DNA of 64,000 nt from Paragonimus westermani. Lineage: Eukaryota; Platyhelminthes; Trematoda; Plagiorchiida; Troglotrematidae. Location of the stretch: assembly GCA_008508345.1 (NCBI GenBank), contig QNGE01001250.1, forward strand, positions 32,289 to 96,288. Direction: 5' to 3'. The position numbers and the translations under genes were made by a program. Shown one piece after another: positions 1 through 13,570 of the stretch (within the stretch, counting starts at the first letter, position 1; each line of letters opens with the position of its first letter). The notes under the pieces are model-generated. The model did not search any database, had not been told where the DNA came from, and was given only the letters and a program-made list of their open reading frames with translations.

Positions 1-135
1 GTTAGGTCCCTTCCCGTCCCCTTCTTTTTCCTTCTCTCTTTCTATATAGGGTTTGCTATTTCTTCATGGTTGTGTGGCAGTTAAGCATTAGTGTTAACCA
101 CTGATGTATTGCTGTCTATGATGATGAGGACTTTT
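1..135 (-). repeat. dispersed repeat R1, copy 1
   Basis: Starts gttaggtccctt at the window edge and contains ttaaccactgatgtattgctgtctatgatg in pieces shared with copies at 35899 and 63494. No coding potential. The - strand assignment follows the LINE D junction at copy 3. Confidence 0.7.
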
Positions 136-680
136 TGTAGACATTAGAAATAGGGACCACAAAAAATACAATACATTTAATTAGGTAAATATTTTTCTGT
201 TACTCCAGTGAATGTCGCAGATATGTTCGTATGTTTATGAGTAAGGGTTTTTTTAGCGAGGTGGAATGTTTATATCTTTATCAGTACCGTACTGCAGCAC
301 TGTGAACACCTCAAGTGTAATTTTGATAACAAATTACCAGTAAATTTTACACTGCGACGAGTACAAAGCGATATGCACGCCAATGTACATGTACATCGAA
401 AAAAGCGATTGACTAGCTATCATCGTGATGATTTGACCCGAAACGGAATTTATCTTTTCCAAATGAATTCCTATTGAGAGTTTCATAAAACCGTTACCGT
501 CACCTGCTGAATGATGCAAGTGGTAGACTCCAAAAAGCGAGCAATTGTTTAAAGATATGAAAAAAAGATATTCTAAGGACAGAAGCAGTAGAAAATGCCA
601 ACATTTGTAAACAACCTACCTGCCCACGTATACAGTCGACACTCAATTGTGACAGTTTCCTAAAGAGTTTTCTTTTCTAC

Positions 681-1300
681 AGCGTGATTTCGATGCACTG
701 CATCAGTGGTCGGTAAATAACGGTCTCCCACCCAACACTGGCAAGCCGAAAACCATGCATATACGACAGGACACCAGCAAAATTCATCGGACAGCTGAGC
801 AACTGGAAACCATTGTTTCCCAAGAAGGAGGCCTTAGAAATTCACTTTTCTTACACCTTTGTCCTAGTGCTACTACGCTGGCTGTGGAGAGGCGAGCTGA
901 TGGCAGGTTGACAGTGCTTCGCTGGAAATTTCCAGCAGAATATTTCGCGCTTACCTTTAGTGACCTGTTGACGGTAAACATGCAGCCACCTATTCATACC
1001 TTGAAAGTGATACAACCACCCCTTAATCTGTGCAAACAAACGTAACGGAAGTAGTTACAGGTTTTTACCTGTACTTTGGGATTGAGTCCTTAACAGGATC
1101 ATGCGTACAGAACAGACCAGCGATAAAACATGATTTCAGCCGAGATCCCTAGAGAAGCCACAAGATCGTTGGTCACTACAGGTTGCAGACAAACAGAAAA
1201 CTTATGAAAAATAAAAATTCACACCGAAACTACTTGGAGCACGGCATTTCCGCACGTACTACTTTTTGCCCCGCATGAGACGAGTGAACGAGTACTATCC
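681..1300 (+). mobile_element. decayed LINE fragment (CR1-like RT 3' part)
   Basis: Reads QRDFDALHQWSVNNGLPPN and TGKPKTMHIRQDTSKIHRT, the post-FADD block of a LINE RT, then a degenerate tail with RSHKIVGHYRLQTNR-like pieces. The DNA from 681 to about 970 is homologous to 15500-15780. Confidence 0.65.
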
Positions 1301-2394
1301 AGCCAAACGAATATTGACACAATACCGCTAAGAAAATTGAAGTTGGATGTAGTCACATGGTGTATGGGTGCAGTGGATGGAGAAAAATAATATGACAAGT
1401 AACCTAAATTGCTCAGTCTATGCATTGGGTTTCATTATATTCATTCGTTTCACCACATTCAGTCGCGTGATCTATTTTTTCATAAACTGGGAAGTTTTTC
1501 CAAGAATCTTGCCTATATCTCGCACTATTACGGAGTCTCTTAGGATTCAATGGAAAGAGGGCAACAAGCACGCTGGTAATTCACTTACAACCGTTCTGAA
1601 AAATGCACGTGTTCCTCAAGTAAACGCAGTGAACGTCTGATGGGCCCGTTAAGGACCATGTGACCAAAGTCTACGTCAAAAAAGTGCCATCATAGCCACT
1701 GACTAGCTATTTTATATCGGGTCGTTAAAAATTCGTAACTAAGATGAGAGGAAATGATACTCACCCATATCTTGGAACTTCCAGGCTGATTCAGACAAAC
1801 GCTGAGACTGTCGGTCGCTACTCGAATTATTCAATCCAAATGTGCGATTTGTGCCGCCGGGCATCTTACAAAATGCTGTCAGACAGTGCAAACCATGGTA
1901 GGAAACAAGCTGTGAAAAGTTTAGTCCACAAAAGTTGGAATCGAGTCAAACGACGGCATCAGGTGTGTAATTTCCTTGTAGGAGTAGTATTTCTGGGTAT
2001 CGCTGGAATTATATCATCATGGTTGTCTCAATCGACTTGAACGATAAGAGCACAAATGACAGTTTCTGCGTCCATATTTGAAAACACAGCTGGCTATCCG
2101 TCCTCTAACAATACGAACAAAACAACGACAACCTTGAGATTGAAAATAATGCTCCATTAAGGTCGTGATTATAGTGCAGCGTGATTCAATAAATAAAATA
2201 GTTTGCTTGCAGATTCGGGAAGTTCTGATATTTAACCATTCAGCGACTGATACACGAGTTCGAAGCAGAGACCCAAGGTTTCCAGAGCCGTTCGGCCTCT
2301 CGTGGTCATTATCAAAAGGGCGCTTGTTGGCCTGAAAGTCAGTCGTTGAAAGTATAATGCAGCCCTGCTTCCAGCAATTACACCAAATACCAAG

Positions 2395-5150
2395 ATGAAT
2401 TTTGAGGTAATTGAGAATCAAGCGATATTTCAAAGCGATCTTCATAAGTGCTGCCAATGACCTCAGTAGGTAGGCTGTTCTGAAGTTTACTAACTAACTA
2501 AGGAATACACAAGGACGAAACTTGAAAAGCATCCTCTTACGTCCTCGCCGACCGTAAAATTTGCTACGGTAGGAAACTGATTCACGAAACCCACTCTAAA
2601 GAACTGTTTGGGGATTAAATCACTGCGAAGTCGTCGAAAGAAGAACTTCAAGTCGGGATTTGTTGGCCACATTTCTTAGGCTCATGATAGTTTGGTAGCT
2701 GCGCACTGGACACGCTGAACAGCTTATATGTCTTCCTTCAGGCCGGTGTACACAACTTGATTAGCACACTTGAGGAGCAGTCCTATATAAACCTCGTGAA
2801 GCGTTTGAAACTATTTCTTGTCTATGCAGAAAATGTGCGTAATAATCCCAAGATCGGCAAACCCCTTTTTTGAACGCATTATGAATCACGTTCACATTGC
2901 CAAAATCCCCACCTGGTGACGTGCGAGCACTTTTCTTGCCATTTTGGATGAGACTCCACTCGTATGACCGGCGGCCAGTCGCGTCAAGATCCACCCGTAA
3001 TACACTGGGATCAGTGACATTTCAGATGTTTCAGATCGTCGGCGTGTAAGAGGGCGTTGTTGGATATAATCTCCAGAAGGTTTTTGATGCAAAGCAGAAG
3101 TAACGAGAGACCCAGTAGTGACCCTTGGGGGACTCCCGCAGAAATCAAGGAGGGGGACAAAAGTTTTGGTCTGGTTTTAACTCCACAATTTCTATTGCCA
3201 GGAAAACAAACAGTCCATCGAATAACCTCTCTTTGAATACCGTAAGTTTCCATTTAGTGTTTTTGGGGGTCCTTGTGGGACACGGTCAAGAACCTTGGCG
3301 AAACCAAAGACGATAATATCAGAGATGAGGTCTGTGTTTTGGCTTCTGTTAGACTAACCATAGAAGTGAGTAGCTTTTTATGCTCGACCTATTAAGAAGG
3401 AACCCGTGCTGGGTAGAAGAATGAAGATGGTTCGTTAAGAAGTGTTTGAGGATTGTATGCTTTTATAGGCACTCCATTATCTTGCACAGACTTTTAGTGA
3501 GGCTGATTGACCAATAGCCAGTGGTGAAAAGCGCCGGTTGCTCGTTTTAAATATGGATGTGTCTGTCACCTCCCTCCACGCACTAGGCACTGTTTAAGCA
3601 GCTCACAAGGGGGCTCTGACAGGCTGGTAGCTGGATCTTGTCAGCACCCACTGCGTTGGATGAATTAATTCTGAATAAAAAATCTTCAGCATCCAACACG
3701 GAAGACCCAGCGGTAACGAGTGGCTGTGAAAGTTGTGCAGCAGTAGGACAGGATGTCAATCCGGTGGTGTGACGTTATAGACTGCTGATTAGTACTCTCT
3801 GAATAATTCAACCACGACTAGGGGGTCAGATGAAATCTCCCCGTCGGGCAGTAGCAGAGAAAGAACTGAATGTTTACGGTTTTTTGGTAGTCGCATATAC
3901 TTGAATAAAAACGATGTGGAACGCGCTTGGGTCCTTCGAGTTCCTCGTAAGCTAATGCATAGCGGATAGGTAGGAACGGTCATCCTGGAGATGACGTACT
4001 ATGCACAGAAGTAGTGGTCAAAAAATGACAGCGTTTGCACCGCATAAGTAAGTCGTCCATTTTCTGAACTGCTCCTTGAAGTGCACGACAGTTCCGGTCC
4101 ACGGAGTCACAACCAAGAAGGAGTTAGTCAAGTTTACTCCTCAAAGCATTAAAATAAACCTGATTAAAATCTCGAAATATGGACATTCTTACCGGTCGTT
4201 GTAACGGGTGGCAGATGAGATCAAAGGTTAGCAGAGAGTGGTTACCGTGTCCAAGTGGTGGCTTGATGATCACTCTGTCTACCAGATGACTCGCATCAGT
4301 GAGGACGGAGTGTAGCAGAAAAGAAATTTGACCAGAATAATGCCGCGTCGGTCGTTGACAAGCTGTGTCCACGCTTTCCTTCATGTCGGCGCCAGTAAGG
4401 AAGTCTAGAATCCACTCTCACAGTCCTGGGGAGAAACTGGTACCCAGTTTACGCAGGTGAGTAGGCAGGTGATTGAAGTGTTATAATACTAGGAAGTTGT
4501 TTAGCTTCACGAGAAGAGTGTCATCGTCGGAGACATCGGCCGGGGTGAAACGATAAATAGCCTCCACTAGAGGTGATTTTTAGCCATGCGGTTCTGGATG
4601 AAGACACAGGACGTCACATTTATTAGAGGGCTATAAACCATCGGTAACTGTGGGTGTTGGAAGATGCTGCTGAATGAAAATCGCAGAACCCTCCATTCTC
4701 CCTTGGGCGGAGTCAGCTCCGTAACTTGACTACCGGGAACACTCAGTTCATTTTCACTGATATCATCTGTAGTTCACTGCTCAGCGAAAGCAAACATGTG
4801 GGGTTCAATGTCATGAAGCAACGGTCTGATTTCCGGCAATTTATCAGAAAGACACAGATTTCGTATGCATGCAGTTATAAGCTACTCTATCGTTAGGTTT
4901 CGCGAGAAATAAAGAGCGCGAAGGACAGCCTGGAAGAGATGACCGGGAATTGGGGAGGGCGGTGGGGTTGAACTCGGTCTGTTCCCTTCAGTCCTTTGTA
5001 GTACCTCCTTGGAGGCTGCGGGCGTAGTACCACCGCCTGTGCGTATCTTAGCGAACCCACGAGACGCTCGACCAGCATTCTTGATGTCGTATCTTTACCC
5101 CTGTCGAGTTCCACGTTTTGGGAGAGAGCTCGGGAGATTTCATACACAAT
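2395..5150 (-). mobile_element. decayed LINE on the minus strand (jockey/CR1-like)
   Basis: Read from high to low coordinate: an endonuclease-like stretch near 4900-4400, VDTACQRPTRHYSGQISFLL (about 4370), FLFKYMRLPKNRKHSVLSLL (about 3900), then RT: EVIRWTVCFPGNRNCGVK, SAGVPQGSLLGLSLLLL, EIISNNALLHADDLKH (about 3030-3230), and C-terminal pieces to about 2480. The catalytic FADD reads HADD. Stops are numerous. The last 110 bp near 2250-2400 match the 3' UTR of the + strand copy at 25800-25940. Confidence 0.78.
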
Positions 5151-7170
5151 ATTTGGCTATTTGTCTGCTTGGTGTCGGGTTTGAAAGGGAGCAACGTGCA
5201 CAGTGTTATGGGGCCACTGATATTGAGGCAGTCCAAAGAGGTGCCTCCTGAATTAGAGGGGGCGGACCCAGCAAACTACTTCCATTCCGAATTCTTGGGT
5301 GTACAAACATTTGCGAAACCACCTGGTGAATTTTGGGATAGGTAATGCAGAAAACTGTTTCTGTGCGGTTCCAGTGCTCTCAACACTCGTGCCTATGCGT
5401 GAGGCACCGATTTCCGAAATCATTGCAGAATCGGCTTCTCCGTTTTCTACCACAGGCACAGGATTATGAGTAGATAATTCAGGTGTAGGAGCTACGGCCT
5501 TAGCCTCCAGCCGTAGCCTGCGGTCTGTCAGGATTCTTAGTTTAGTCTTAGCCCACGGTTCGGGTCTCACACTCTCTTGCGAAGAGCAATCGAGAGACGT
5601 GTCTTTCAGGTGGGTGTCGGCGAAATTCAGAGCCTCTGGTTTTCTTACGACTCCCTCTCTCTAGTCTGAGCACGGCTGGCAAAATTACCAAAATGCCCGG
5701 TAATTTTTTAATTGTGCTTGCGTGCAGCCTGATTGCGAATACGAGGTTAACGACATCTGTGGAGAGTGGAGATGTCAAGATTGATTTGGCTAGATCGGTT
5801 GGATATGCTGTGGGGAAGAGGCCTCATAAAAGCCTGTCCTTTGCTAGAGAGCTTTCGGCTTCCTTCCTACCATTGCCTCTTCTGTGTGTGCAGATAGCAA
5901 GGCAACTACCTTCCGGTCGACTGTAACACTAGGGGAACAATAACTATTGTGGTGGATAATCAGGCCGGGAGTGTGGGTATTCCAAAACTCGGCGAAATAC
6001 CTTGACGTGGGGAGGCACGTACAAAACCCCACAACGAACCGATCGGGAACGGCGTGGGAGACCGGAGGAGGCATCTCTCGACTGGATCAGACCAAGGGGC
6101 GAGACATGACAGGCAGAAGTGAAGGGACGACGAAGTTGAGGGCGTGATTATTCCAACACTCGCAAGAATTTTGCAAAGCGGTCATGAACTATGATCAGGG
6201 GCCAACGTAGATAGACGGAGGAGAGTAAGAGCAACCGGACGAGCCACTGCTCAACGCAGTCGGACCGACGGGCGGAGAATGGCGGACAGAAAACCCTAGA
6301 TAGACGGCGCCGATCACGCACATGAACAAGGCAAAAGTTCACACGGTGCGTGCGCGGAAACCTGCAGGTGTCGTGGTCCAGAATGGTGACTCATAAACAC
6401 GAGCGCGCGCATGGCATGATAACTAGCTTATTAGATAATGAAGGCTGTGCTTTGTTGGACGCCTTTTCGCTACACCATATGCTCACTTAGAAACTACAGT
6501 CCTAATTTCATTTCAGAGAAAGTCCGTTGGAACTCGTCCATCCTACTCCCCATGAGGGAAACGGACGTAGACACGGAGCTAAGAGGAGTCTCGCCTTTGC
6601 GGACGCAGGTTTTTTGCGTCACTCCTGCTTTCGCGGTGCGTGTGTGATCCTTCGACTGCAAATCCGCACCTGTGTTTGTGGTCGAACTCCGGCCCGATCT
6701 TAAGGAGAGAAACGTGGAAACAGATAATTATCACGGAGTGATCCGCAGAGGTATATGCATTTGAGACTCAATAATTTATTGAACGAACCGGGGGTGGGTG
6801 GAGAGTAATGAGTTTTAGTTAATGGATCGGTGATTTGGTGATAAAAACAGAGGAAGTTAGAATCTGAGGAATCCGGTTATTCAGGCGCTGGATCGCAAAC
6901 CGGCTGCGATACCCAAAACATGGGAATGAGGTGCAGTAGCCGAGAAAAATTAACGCATTCACCCGGGCAAACATTAGACACAGAAAATCAACTTTGAAAA
7001 TGACGAATTTGGAAAGAGCTCACCACATCCTACAAAGCTGGGGCAACATACTAGCAGACTTTGGAGGTCGATACAGCAAATCTGAAACGACATGGGTGAC
7101 CGGTTTGTGTAAGGACTGAATGGGCAAGAAATAGGTTATTTCTACGCGGGTAAAAAGCCGCAGAATGTGG
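5151..7170. other. no gene seen; GC-richer stretch upstream of the minus LINE
   Basis: The short open frames on both strands show no family resemblance. The position just 5' of the - strand LINE would fit its 5' UTR or gag-like region, but nothing recognisable supports that. Confidence 0.3.
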
Positions 7171-7178
7171 ATTACAAA

Positions 7179-7560
7179 TCAGTAGTCAGCCTTCATTGGA
7201 TTAAGCTTCAAGGCTGTAAACATTTTAACACCACGCCTCTCCGCTCTCTCAAGAAGTAGTCTGTCTTTTTGAAGAAAATGTGGCCATGCATTCATCAGAC
7301 TTCCCAACTGGGTCAAGTTGAAAGTGATGGTGATAAATAACTTCTTAAATGACACAGGACTACGCTGTAGAAACCCCATAACAACACTGCTACTTTGGAG
7401 ATTTTCGGAGTACCATGAGACAGAGCATGTCTACCGTTACAACTGAGACTGCGACCACGGTTTGAAAACACGAAAGGGGCAGACCACATTGGTGAGAATC
7501 TACCGTCCTCTGGAAGACCATCAAAAGGAACACACGGAGGCACATTCAACTTATGAGTGC
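7179..7560 (-). mobile_element. decayed LINE RT tail, minus strand
   Basis: NAWPHFLQKDRLLLERAERR and GVKMFTALKLNP (7190-7290) resemble the AWSP.L.KDI..LE.VQRRATK block that ends many LINE RTs. The rest is too eroded to delimit. Confidence 0.45.
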
Positions 7561-7919
7561 ATTCACGAGAAACGCCTGCTTCAGAACCAAGAAAAAATTG
7601 GACTTCAGATTTTCGAAAGACTGTGGTTATTTTAAGAAGAAACGGTAGTACACAATTTCGAACCTAATTCGAAAATGTTCTCTGGCTGCTTGCAGTCAAA
7701 CCTTTCTCCCTTTAATCTCACTAGGGTTGAAGGAAAAAACTGTGAGAAAGTGAACCACCCTCGGCGATAGGTTGTGAAATTACACTGACGAGACAAACCT
7801 ACTAACTTGAAGTCATTGTAGAGTTGGGCGCATCCATATGCATTGAAAAATTCTGTGATATCAGCTCTGAGGTATAAGCCATTCTCCAATCACTAGATTA
7901 TTTAAAATCCCAGGGACCA

Positions 7920-9000
7920 AATTGCATTCACACCATTCTCATCCGTCCTGTACCTGGAGTGCCCTGGCTGAAGTGATCAAACCGCTACAGAACCACGGAG
8001 ACTGCAAAGTGACTACTGAGTTAGCCAGTCATAACAGAAGGGCAGAGGGACCTCAAACTACGGTCTTATTATTCCGGACCACGTCTTTGTGAAGGTGTGT
8101 GAGAGGGTTATCAGAGAATACTTACCCAACTTCCTGTTCACTAACTGCCTGCTGAATGCCAACTAGCGTACGTGGGGAAAATGGGTCCTTTGTCGAACTT
8201 CGTTTGTTTCCGACATGAAGCAACTAGACAAAGGGCAGCAAGCGGAAATTCGTTACCCTGTCTTCTGCAAAGCAATTCACTGACCTGGTAACTCACCGAA
8301 CCTCTCTTGAAAAATTGAGCACTACCGCATAGCGTCAAACGTTCACCAACGGATGAGGCTCGTTCCACCAAACAGCGAATTCAGTCTGGTTTGGGGAGGC
8401 CTATCTATCATCCAAAGTGTTCTTCGGGTTCCACACCGTTCTCTGACAAGGCTTTTTATGCTATATATATTAAGGACCTGGCTGGCTGCCTCATTACGCC
8501 TCGTTGCGTGTTCGCCAGTGGCGCTAAGATTGTCGGCAATCACAGTTGATCGGGTCTACATTTGTATTTGATCCAACTGGTCGCATAACCAGCACACTGG
8601 GGCTTCCAAGCAGTGACAAATGCATCCAGTTAGTTGTTTCTGATGACACGGAAGCCTGGTGTTGTCTTTCAAGGGTAGATGGAGGGGTGCGAATGGCCCA
8701 AGTGAATGAGGTTGGGGACTCTGGGAGCTGTCTGAATAGTGGCTATAACCTGTCGCCCACTGTACGTTTGCTGCGAAATGCCCGGTGTGGGGTTATTTTG
8801 CTACAGGAAACCAAACTCTTCCAGGGACCCTGTTGCAGTTGTGAAAGTGTGCGAAGCATCTGTATGGCTATATCTGGAGTATTACGACCAGAGGCGGAAG
8901 ATGCACCTCGATGTGAACATGGAATGTTTGGGTAAGGTCCAGATGTCAGTCAACAGGATAGCTGGCGGTTGTAAAGGTACGAACTTTTCGGCAGAAGTAA
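7920..9000 (+). mobile_element. decayed LINE RT, plus strand
   Basis: With frameshifts: CERVIREYLPNFLFTNCLLN (about 8093-8153), YIKDLAGCLITPRCVFASGA and KIVG (about 8463-8535, catalytic FADD replaced by FASGA), LPSSDKCIQLVVS (about 8605), then LSPTVRLLRNARC and a VQMSVNRIAGGCK block (about 8938-8980). The order is that of a CR1/jockey-type RT. Confidence 0.65.
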
Positions 9001-12000
9001 CTGAGCTGATTCTCTTCTCCATTGAACGTAAACAATTTGTGGGTATCTCATTGCGACCAACAAAATTTTACACAGTTCCATCGATGTATGAATTTCTTTT
9101 CCATCATAAAATGCTTCATTTGTTGGTCACTCGTTTTTGCTGGGCAAGACACGTGCTCATAAGTCCATCAGAACGGGTTTCCTAAGAAATATCGATTAGC
9201 TGACTAAAGAAGTTTCGCCATCTAGTCCACTTAGTTTGGTAAGTCTAAGGGAAAACTGGATTCAAACTGTGGATGTATACTGCCCGGCATGGCATTCACT
9301 TTGTTCCTGAAGCTTTGTATCCGAAGCCTCCAGCGCCCGTTTGAATACTTATTTTAAGGTGTCCGTGAGCTATTGTGTAGTGTTTGTGAACCAATGGTAT
9401 GCCCTTGCAGGATAGTTTGTGCACAGTGCATAGTTCCGTACGTGTACCTACAACACACTTGTTTAACACCGGTTAGATAATAGTCGCGCTTACTACGAAG
9501 TTCGACCAAGCAAACATGTCAAGGCGTCTTTTATTCGCGCTGCCTAACTTTTAAATGACACTCCAAAAAGCAGCCCATGAAACACAGGCTGGTTTCATTG
9601 AGCGTGGTTAGTTAAATTCTTGCTCCCGCTCTGATGCCGCATCACATTAGCTGATGATTGTCCCCGTTGAGCCCAGAATCCTACACTACTTTGATACGTT
9701 TTCTGATATTTGCATAGCCCCGATGTTTTCGGGGCTGGGTAATATTTTCAGTTTTTTGGAGCCACTGCTGAGATGTTGAAGTTTATATACACGACAACAA
9801 GAAGACCATACTACCAGCTGGGCGCATAACGCAGGAGGCTAATTTTTTTCACCGAAACCCAAAATGCTGGCAGCATCTGTTTCAGCGGTGTTTGCTTGAT
9901 GTAGTGATTGTGTGCTTGCAGTGTGAGACAACCTAATAGAACAGCGAGCCCATGCAAATTATCTTATGTGATTGCACGCCCGTAGTGCATGTTTACGTAT
10001 TGTTGTGTCTGATGGTAGCGAAGTATGCGCTATTTCTTGTGAACTGGCATCGATGAGCATGGATGTATACTGTCAGCGTTCGTTTATATAGGTTTTCACA
10101 AGCGGCCTAACACAAGAATAGGCAGGGATTTTCAAAGGATGTATTCTTAGGTTACGTCCTTCTTTTCTGCTGCAGTGGAGCCACAGAAGGGCAGCAAACA
10201 GTGAAAGTGGAAAACTATTAACATGGAGCGTTAAAGGTAGTAGGTTTATCGTCGGGAGACTCTGATCAATTTGGCTTCTGGCCATGAACTCTCCTCTGCA
10301 CTAAACTGGGCTAAATCAAAGTCATCACAGTTCTGCTTCATAGGTGCAGGTAAATGGAAGTACTATACAGTAATTCTAAACAATGCAGCGCTAGGTAGAC
10401 GAATATCTTTTCCAGAGGTGCCAACCTTTTGCTAATCATTCTGGATTTGCCTGAACGTCTGGGGAGTTAGGAAAATTATGAGACCTACGCGCTGGGATCC
10501 TTCTGAACCAGAAATCACTGAGGATGTGTGCTGCCAATGTGGCGGGTAGTGTGCCAAGATGTAATATCACAAAACCAGGCACATTCAGACATTGAGGGCG
10601 AGCTCATTTACTATGAACCAACCACACAGACTGCTGATGTTATTTCTGCAGCGTAGCTGAGCCGTCAGCGTTGTTGATAGTGTGTCATATTTTGATATCG
10701 TTTGCACACGAAAACGAAAGCAATCGAGATAAAATTGGACGGTCGTCTGCAAGGATGAAAAGTAAGGGCTGAATAAGAGTAAAACGTTCGGGAACGTCAT
10801 TTTAACTTGTTCGGCAACTGGAAAACGCAGAGTTTACATGCACTATGCACTGCCAATTGATAAGGGAAGATTGCGGTCATCGAATGATACTAACCTGCCT
10901 CGTATCACAGTGCAATCTGCCTGGCAGGACGGTGTGTCTCACACGTTCGAAAGCTCTCACAAAATTTGGGTATACAGCATCTACACGACAGCTTCTGTAC
11001 ACCCGTTGATATCTGGCGGAAGGTTCTTCCTGTGGGGGTGGCCACTACTAGCTTAAAACACCCTGCGGAATTTGCGAGAGAGAAACAGTTATGGACCGAG
11101 TCCTACCTGAGTTTTTCTAGTTCATTACAGACACTCAGGAGTAAAGCTGTTGGACAGCAGTCATTAGAAGGGTTTAATCGAGTTCTCCAGAGCACCCAGA
11201 TGAAGTTCACTGAGCCCCCACTACTGAAATCTGTTCTTTCCTAGTAGTTTGGCTGAACGTCAAGCCATGAAACTTAACACCTTACCAAGTCGCGTTACCT
11301 AGATGTTTCGGGAGAACGTCGGCACCTACCCGGAAGTGTCCACAGTGTTCTTACTTTTGGGCTCGACAACACAGAAGAAATCTAAGGACAGAATAACACG
11401 TGAACAATAGTACTATTGCTGAACTCTCCAAAAATTACGACGGCTTCATCATCAGTGTTTATGGGTCATGTCAGACCAAAAGGTTAAGTAATTTCTGCTC
11501 TAAACTTCAGAGTTATTAAGGTGAATTAAAATTCGAGGTACGGACAGGCTAGAAAATTCTTGTCCGGTCGGTCGAATCCACCCAACAAGGTGATGTAGGA
11601 AAGGCTTGAGGAAGTCAACATCTGTATCTCACCTAGATTTGGTTCATCTCTAGTTCGGCTCAAAAATGGGGTACGTCATATAATTAGTGCCAAATTTGTG
11701 AAACGGAATAAACAACAGGATCTTTTGGGAATGAAGTTAAGTAATGGAATGTCATGCTGAAAGACTTTTAACGGAGAGTGAACGTAGACAGTTGCTTCGC
11801 TCACTTCGCTTTTCATTACACTTATGTAGCATTTAGTCGAGATATCACGGTGGATTACCGTACATTCCCTGACATGTGTCTCCCACAACCGCTATTAAAT
11901 CATGCTTATTCATGCTGCTCTTGTGTAGTCAGTTGTACGTTTCCTTCCTGACTTCCATTCATCGACCATATCTCTATATCCCTCAACCTAGGAAATACTA

Positions 12001-13570
12001 GTACCCAGCACCTTAGCCAGGTTTAACTTCTCTCTTAACTCAGCTACGGTAATTCGGCCTGGATTCTTCTGTTTTTATGCATTTTTAGGTTATTATTTAA
12101 CTACTACATTTCAACTCTGAGCTGGTGCGTGAAGGCACTCTGTCTTTCATTCTAATGTGTTGCCCAAGTAATCCCCCTACAGGTACATGTAAAATATGTG
12201 GCCTCTGCGAGCTCTGGACATATTGTTGGTATGACACAGAATTCCTCTCACCTCTTTATCAACAACCAAAAGACGAACCAGCATCGGCTGTCCTCTACAG
12301 ATGCATCATCCGCTGGGATACATCCGTTAGAATCGGTACTAACACGTCGAAATCCACACCCCGGCGAACTTGACGATCGACATTGAACAGCCAACCCACG
12401 AACCTCTCATCACTGCGGCAATGTGGCCCCTTTTGGAAATCCGATGGCAACTGCTACCCACAGTAATTTATGCACTACCAAGTTCTGTCCGTTGGGGATA
12501 CTAGTTGATCAGGCGACTTCATATACTTCCAGCCAAATTCGTCAGAGTGGCGAAGTTCCAAGCCACTGAACGGAGAACCAAGTGAGAAATGCACAAGTAC
12601 ACGCTGTTATCGACAGTGGACTCAAATTTGGCTCTTTACTCTTCCTAGAAAATTCATCAATGGCAACCGGTTTCTGAAACTAACAGGGCGAAAGCATGTA
12701 TATTACACTTCAGAGTGGCTTTCGCCAAATCGCGTGGCAAAAACTCTTGTTGTATGACACATTCAAGGAGCAAGATGACCTCACCTGTTGAGAAAACGCC
12801 TCAAAACATTCAGGCTGCAGCTAGGCAACAAACCTGCTCTTCGTCGCTTGTGTAAAATCCATCAAGACGGACGACCTCGTCCTTTCCGTATTGTCATAGA
12901 ATATCTTCGGCATGATGAGATTGCACTTTTGACGTCATAACATGGAGGCTTTGTCATAGCCAAGCTTGATTTTCCATGATCCGCTTGGGAAGGGTGGTGA
13001 CTGGCCAACGACAACCTCGATGTGCCCCAGTTCGACCGTAGCTGCAAACTGAGACCTCGCGGCATACCCGAGACGCTGATCACTGGAAGCATCACGGCGC
13101 ATGAACACGGCGTCGTTGAGTGGAACTTCGTGCAAGGTAAGCAGCAGGGTACCTTGAAAGACCACCGAGAACTGCAAATCTCGCGCATATCCAAGCACCA
13201 AAATTGGGGGTCACGTTAATGAACAAAAGACATGTTATTGGTGGTCCTCCGGGAATCGGAAACAATAAAAAACACCCCGGCGTATGACAACGAAATACAT
13301 CAAGGCTCTCCAATGCCGCAACGCCGCGGGGGCCAACCAGTTGCCAGTCGAACCTTTCCATGCCCAAGCCGACAGATTACCCTTCAATCACTTCCCAATA
13401 ACTCATTCCCAGTCTCAAAACGCGCAAAATCCAGACACGCAGGGTCGCGATCGCTTTAACGAAGGCTGCCATTCAAGTGCCAGAGCGCAGCAGGTGGATA
13501 GTCACATTCATGAATGTAGCGTCAGTTGGCGGTTCATGTGCACTAACGCACTCACAGGCCGCCAGAATTG
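9001..13570. other. 4.5 kb without recognisable features
   Basis: Only short open frames with no family match (for example 12862-13194 -, 13022-13219 +). Some of the GC-rich part from about 12.8 kb may be the eroded 5' region of the LINE that follows. Confidence 0.4.

Noticed and set aside
1744..2040. 98-codon frame ending in a hydrophobic stretch, as a small membrane protein gene
   Set aside because: No family match, no splice context, and it lies between two LINE relics.
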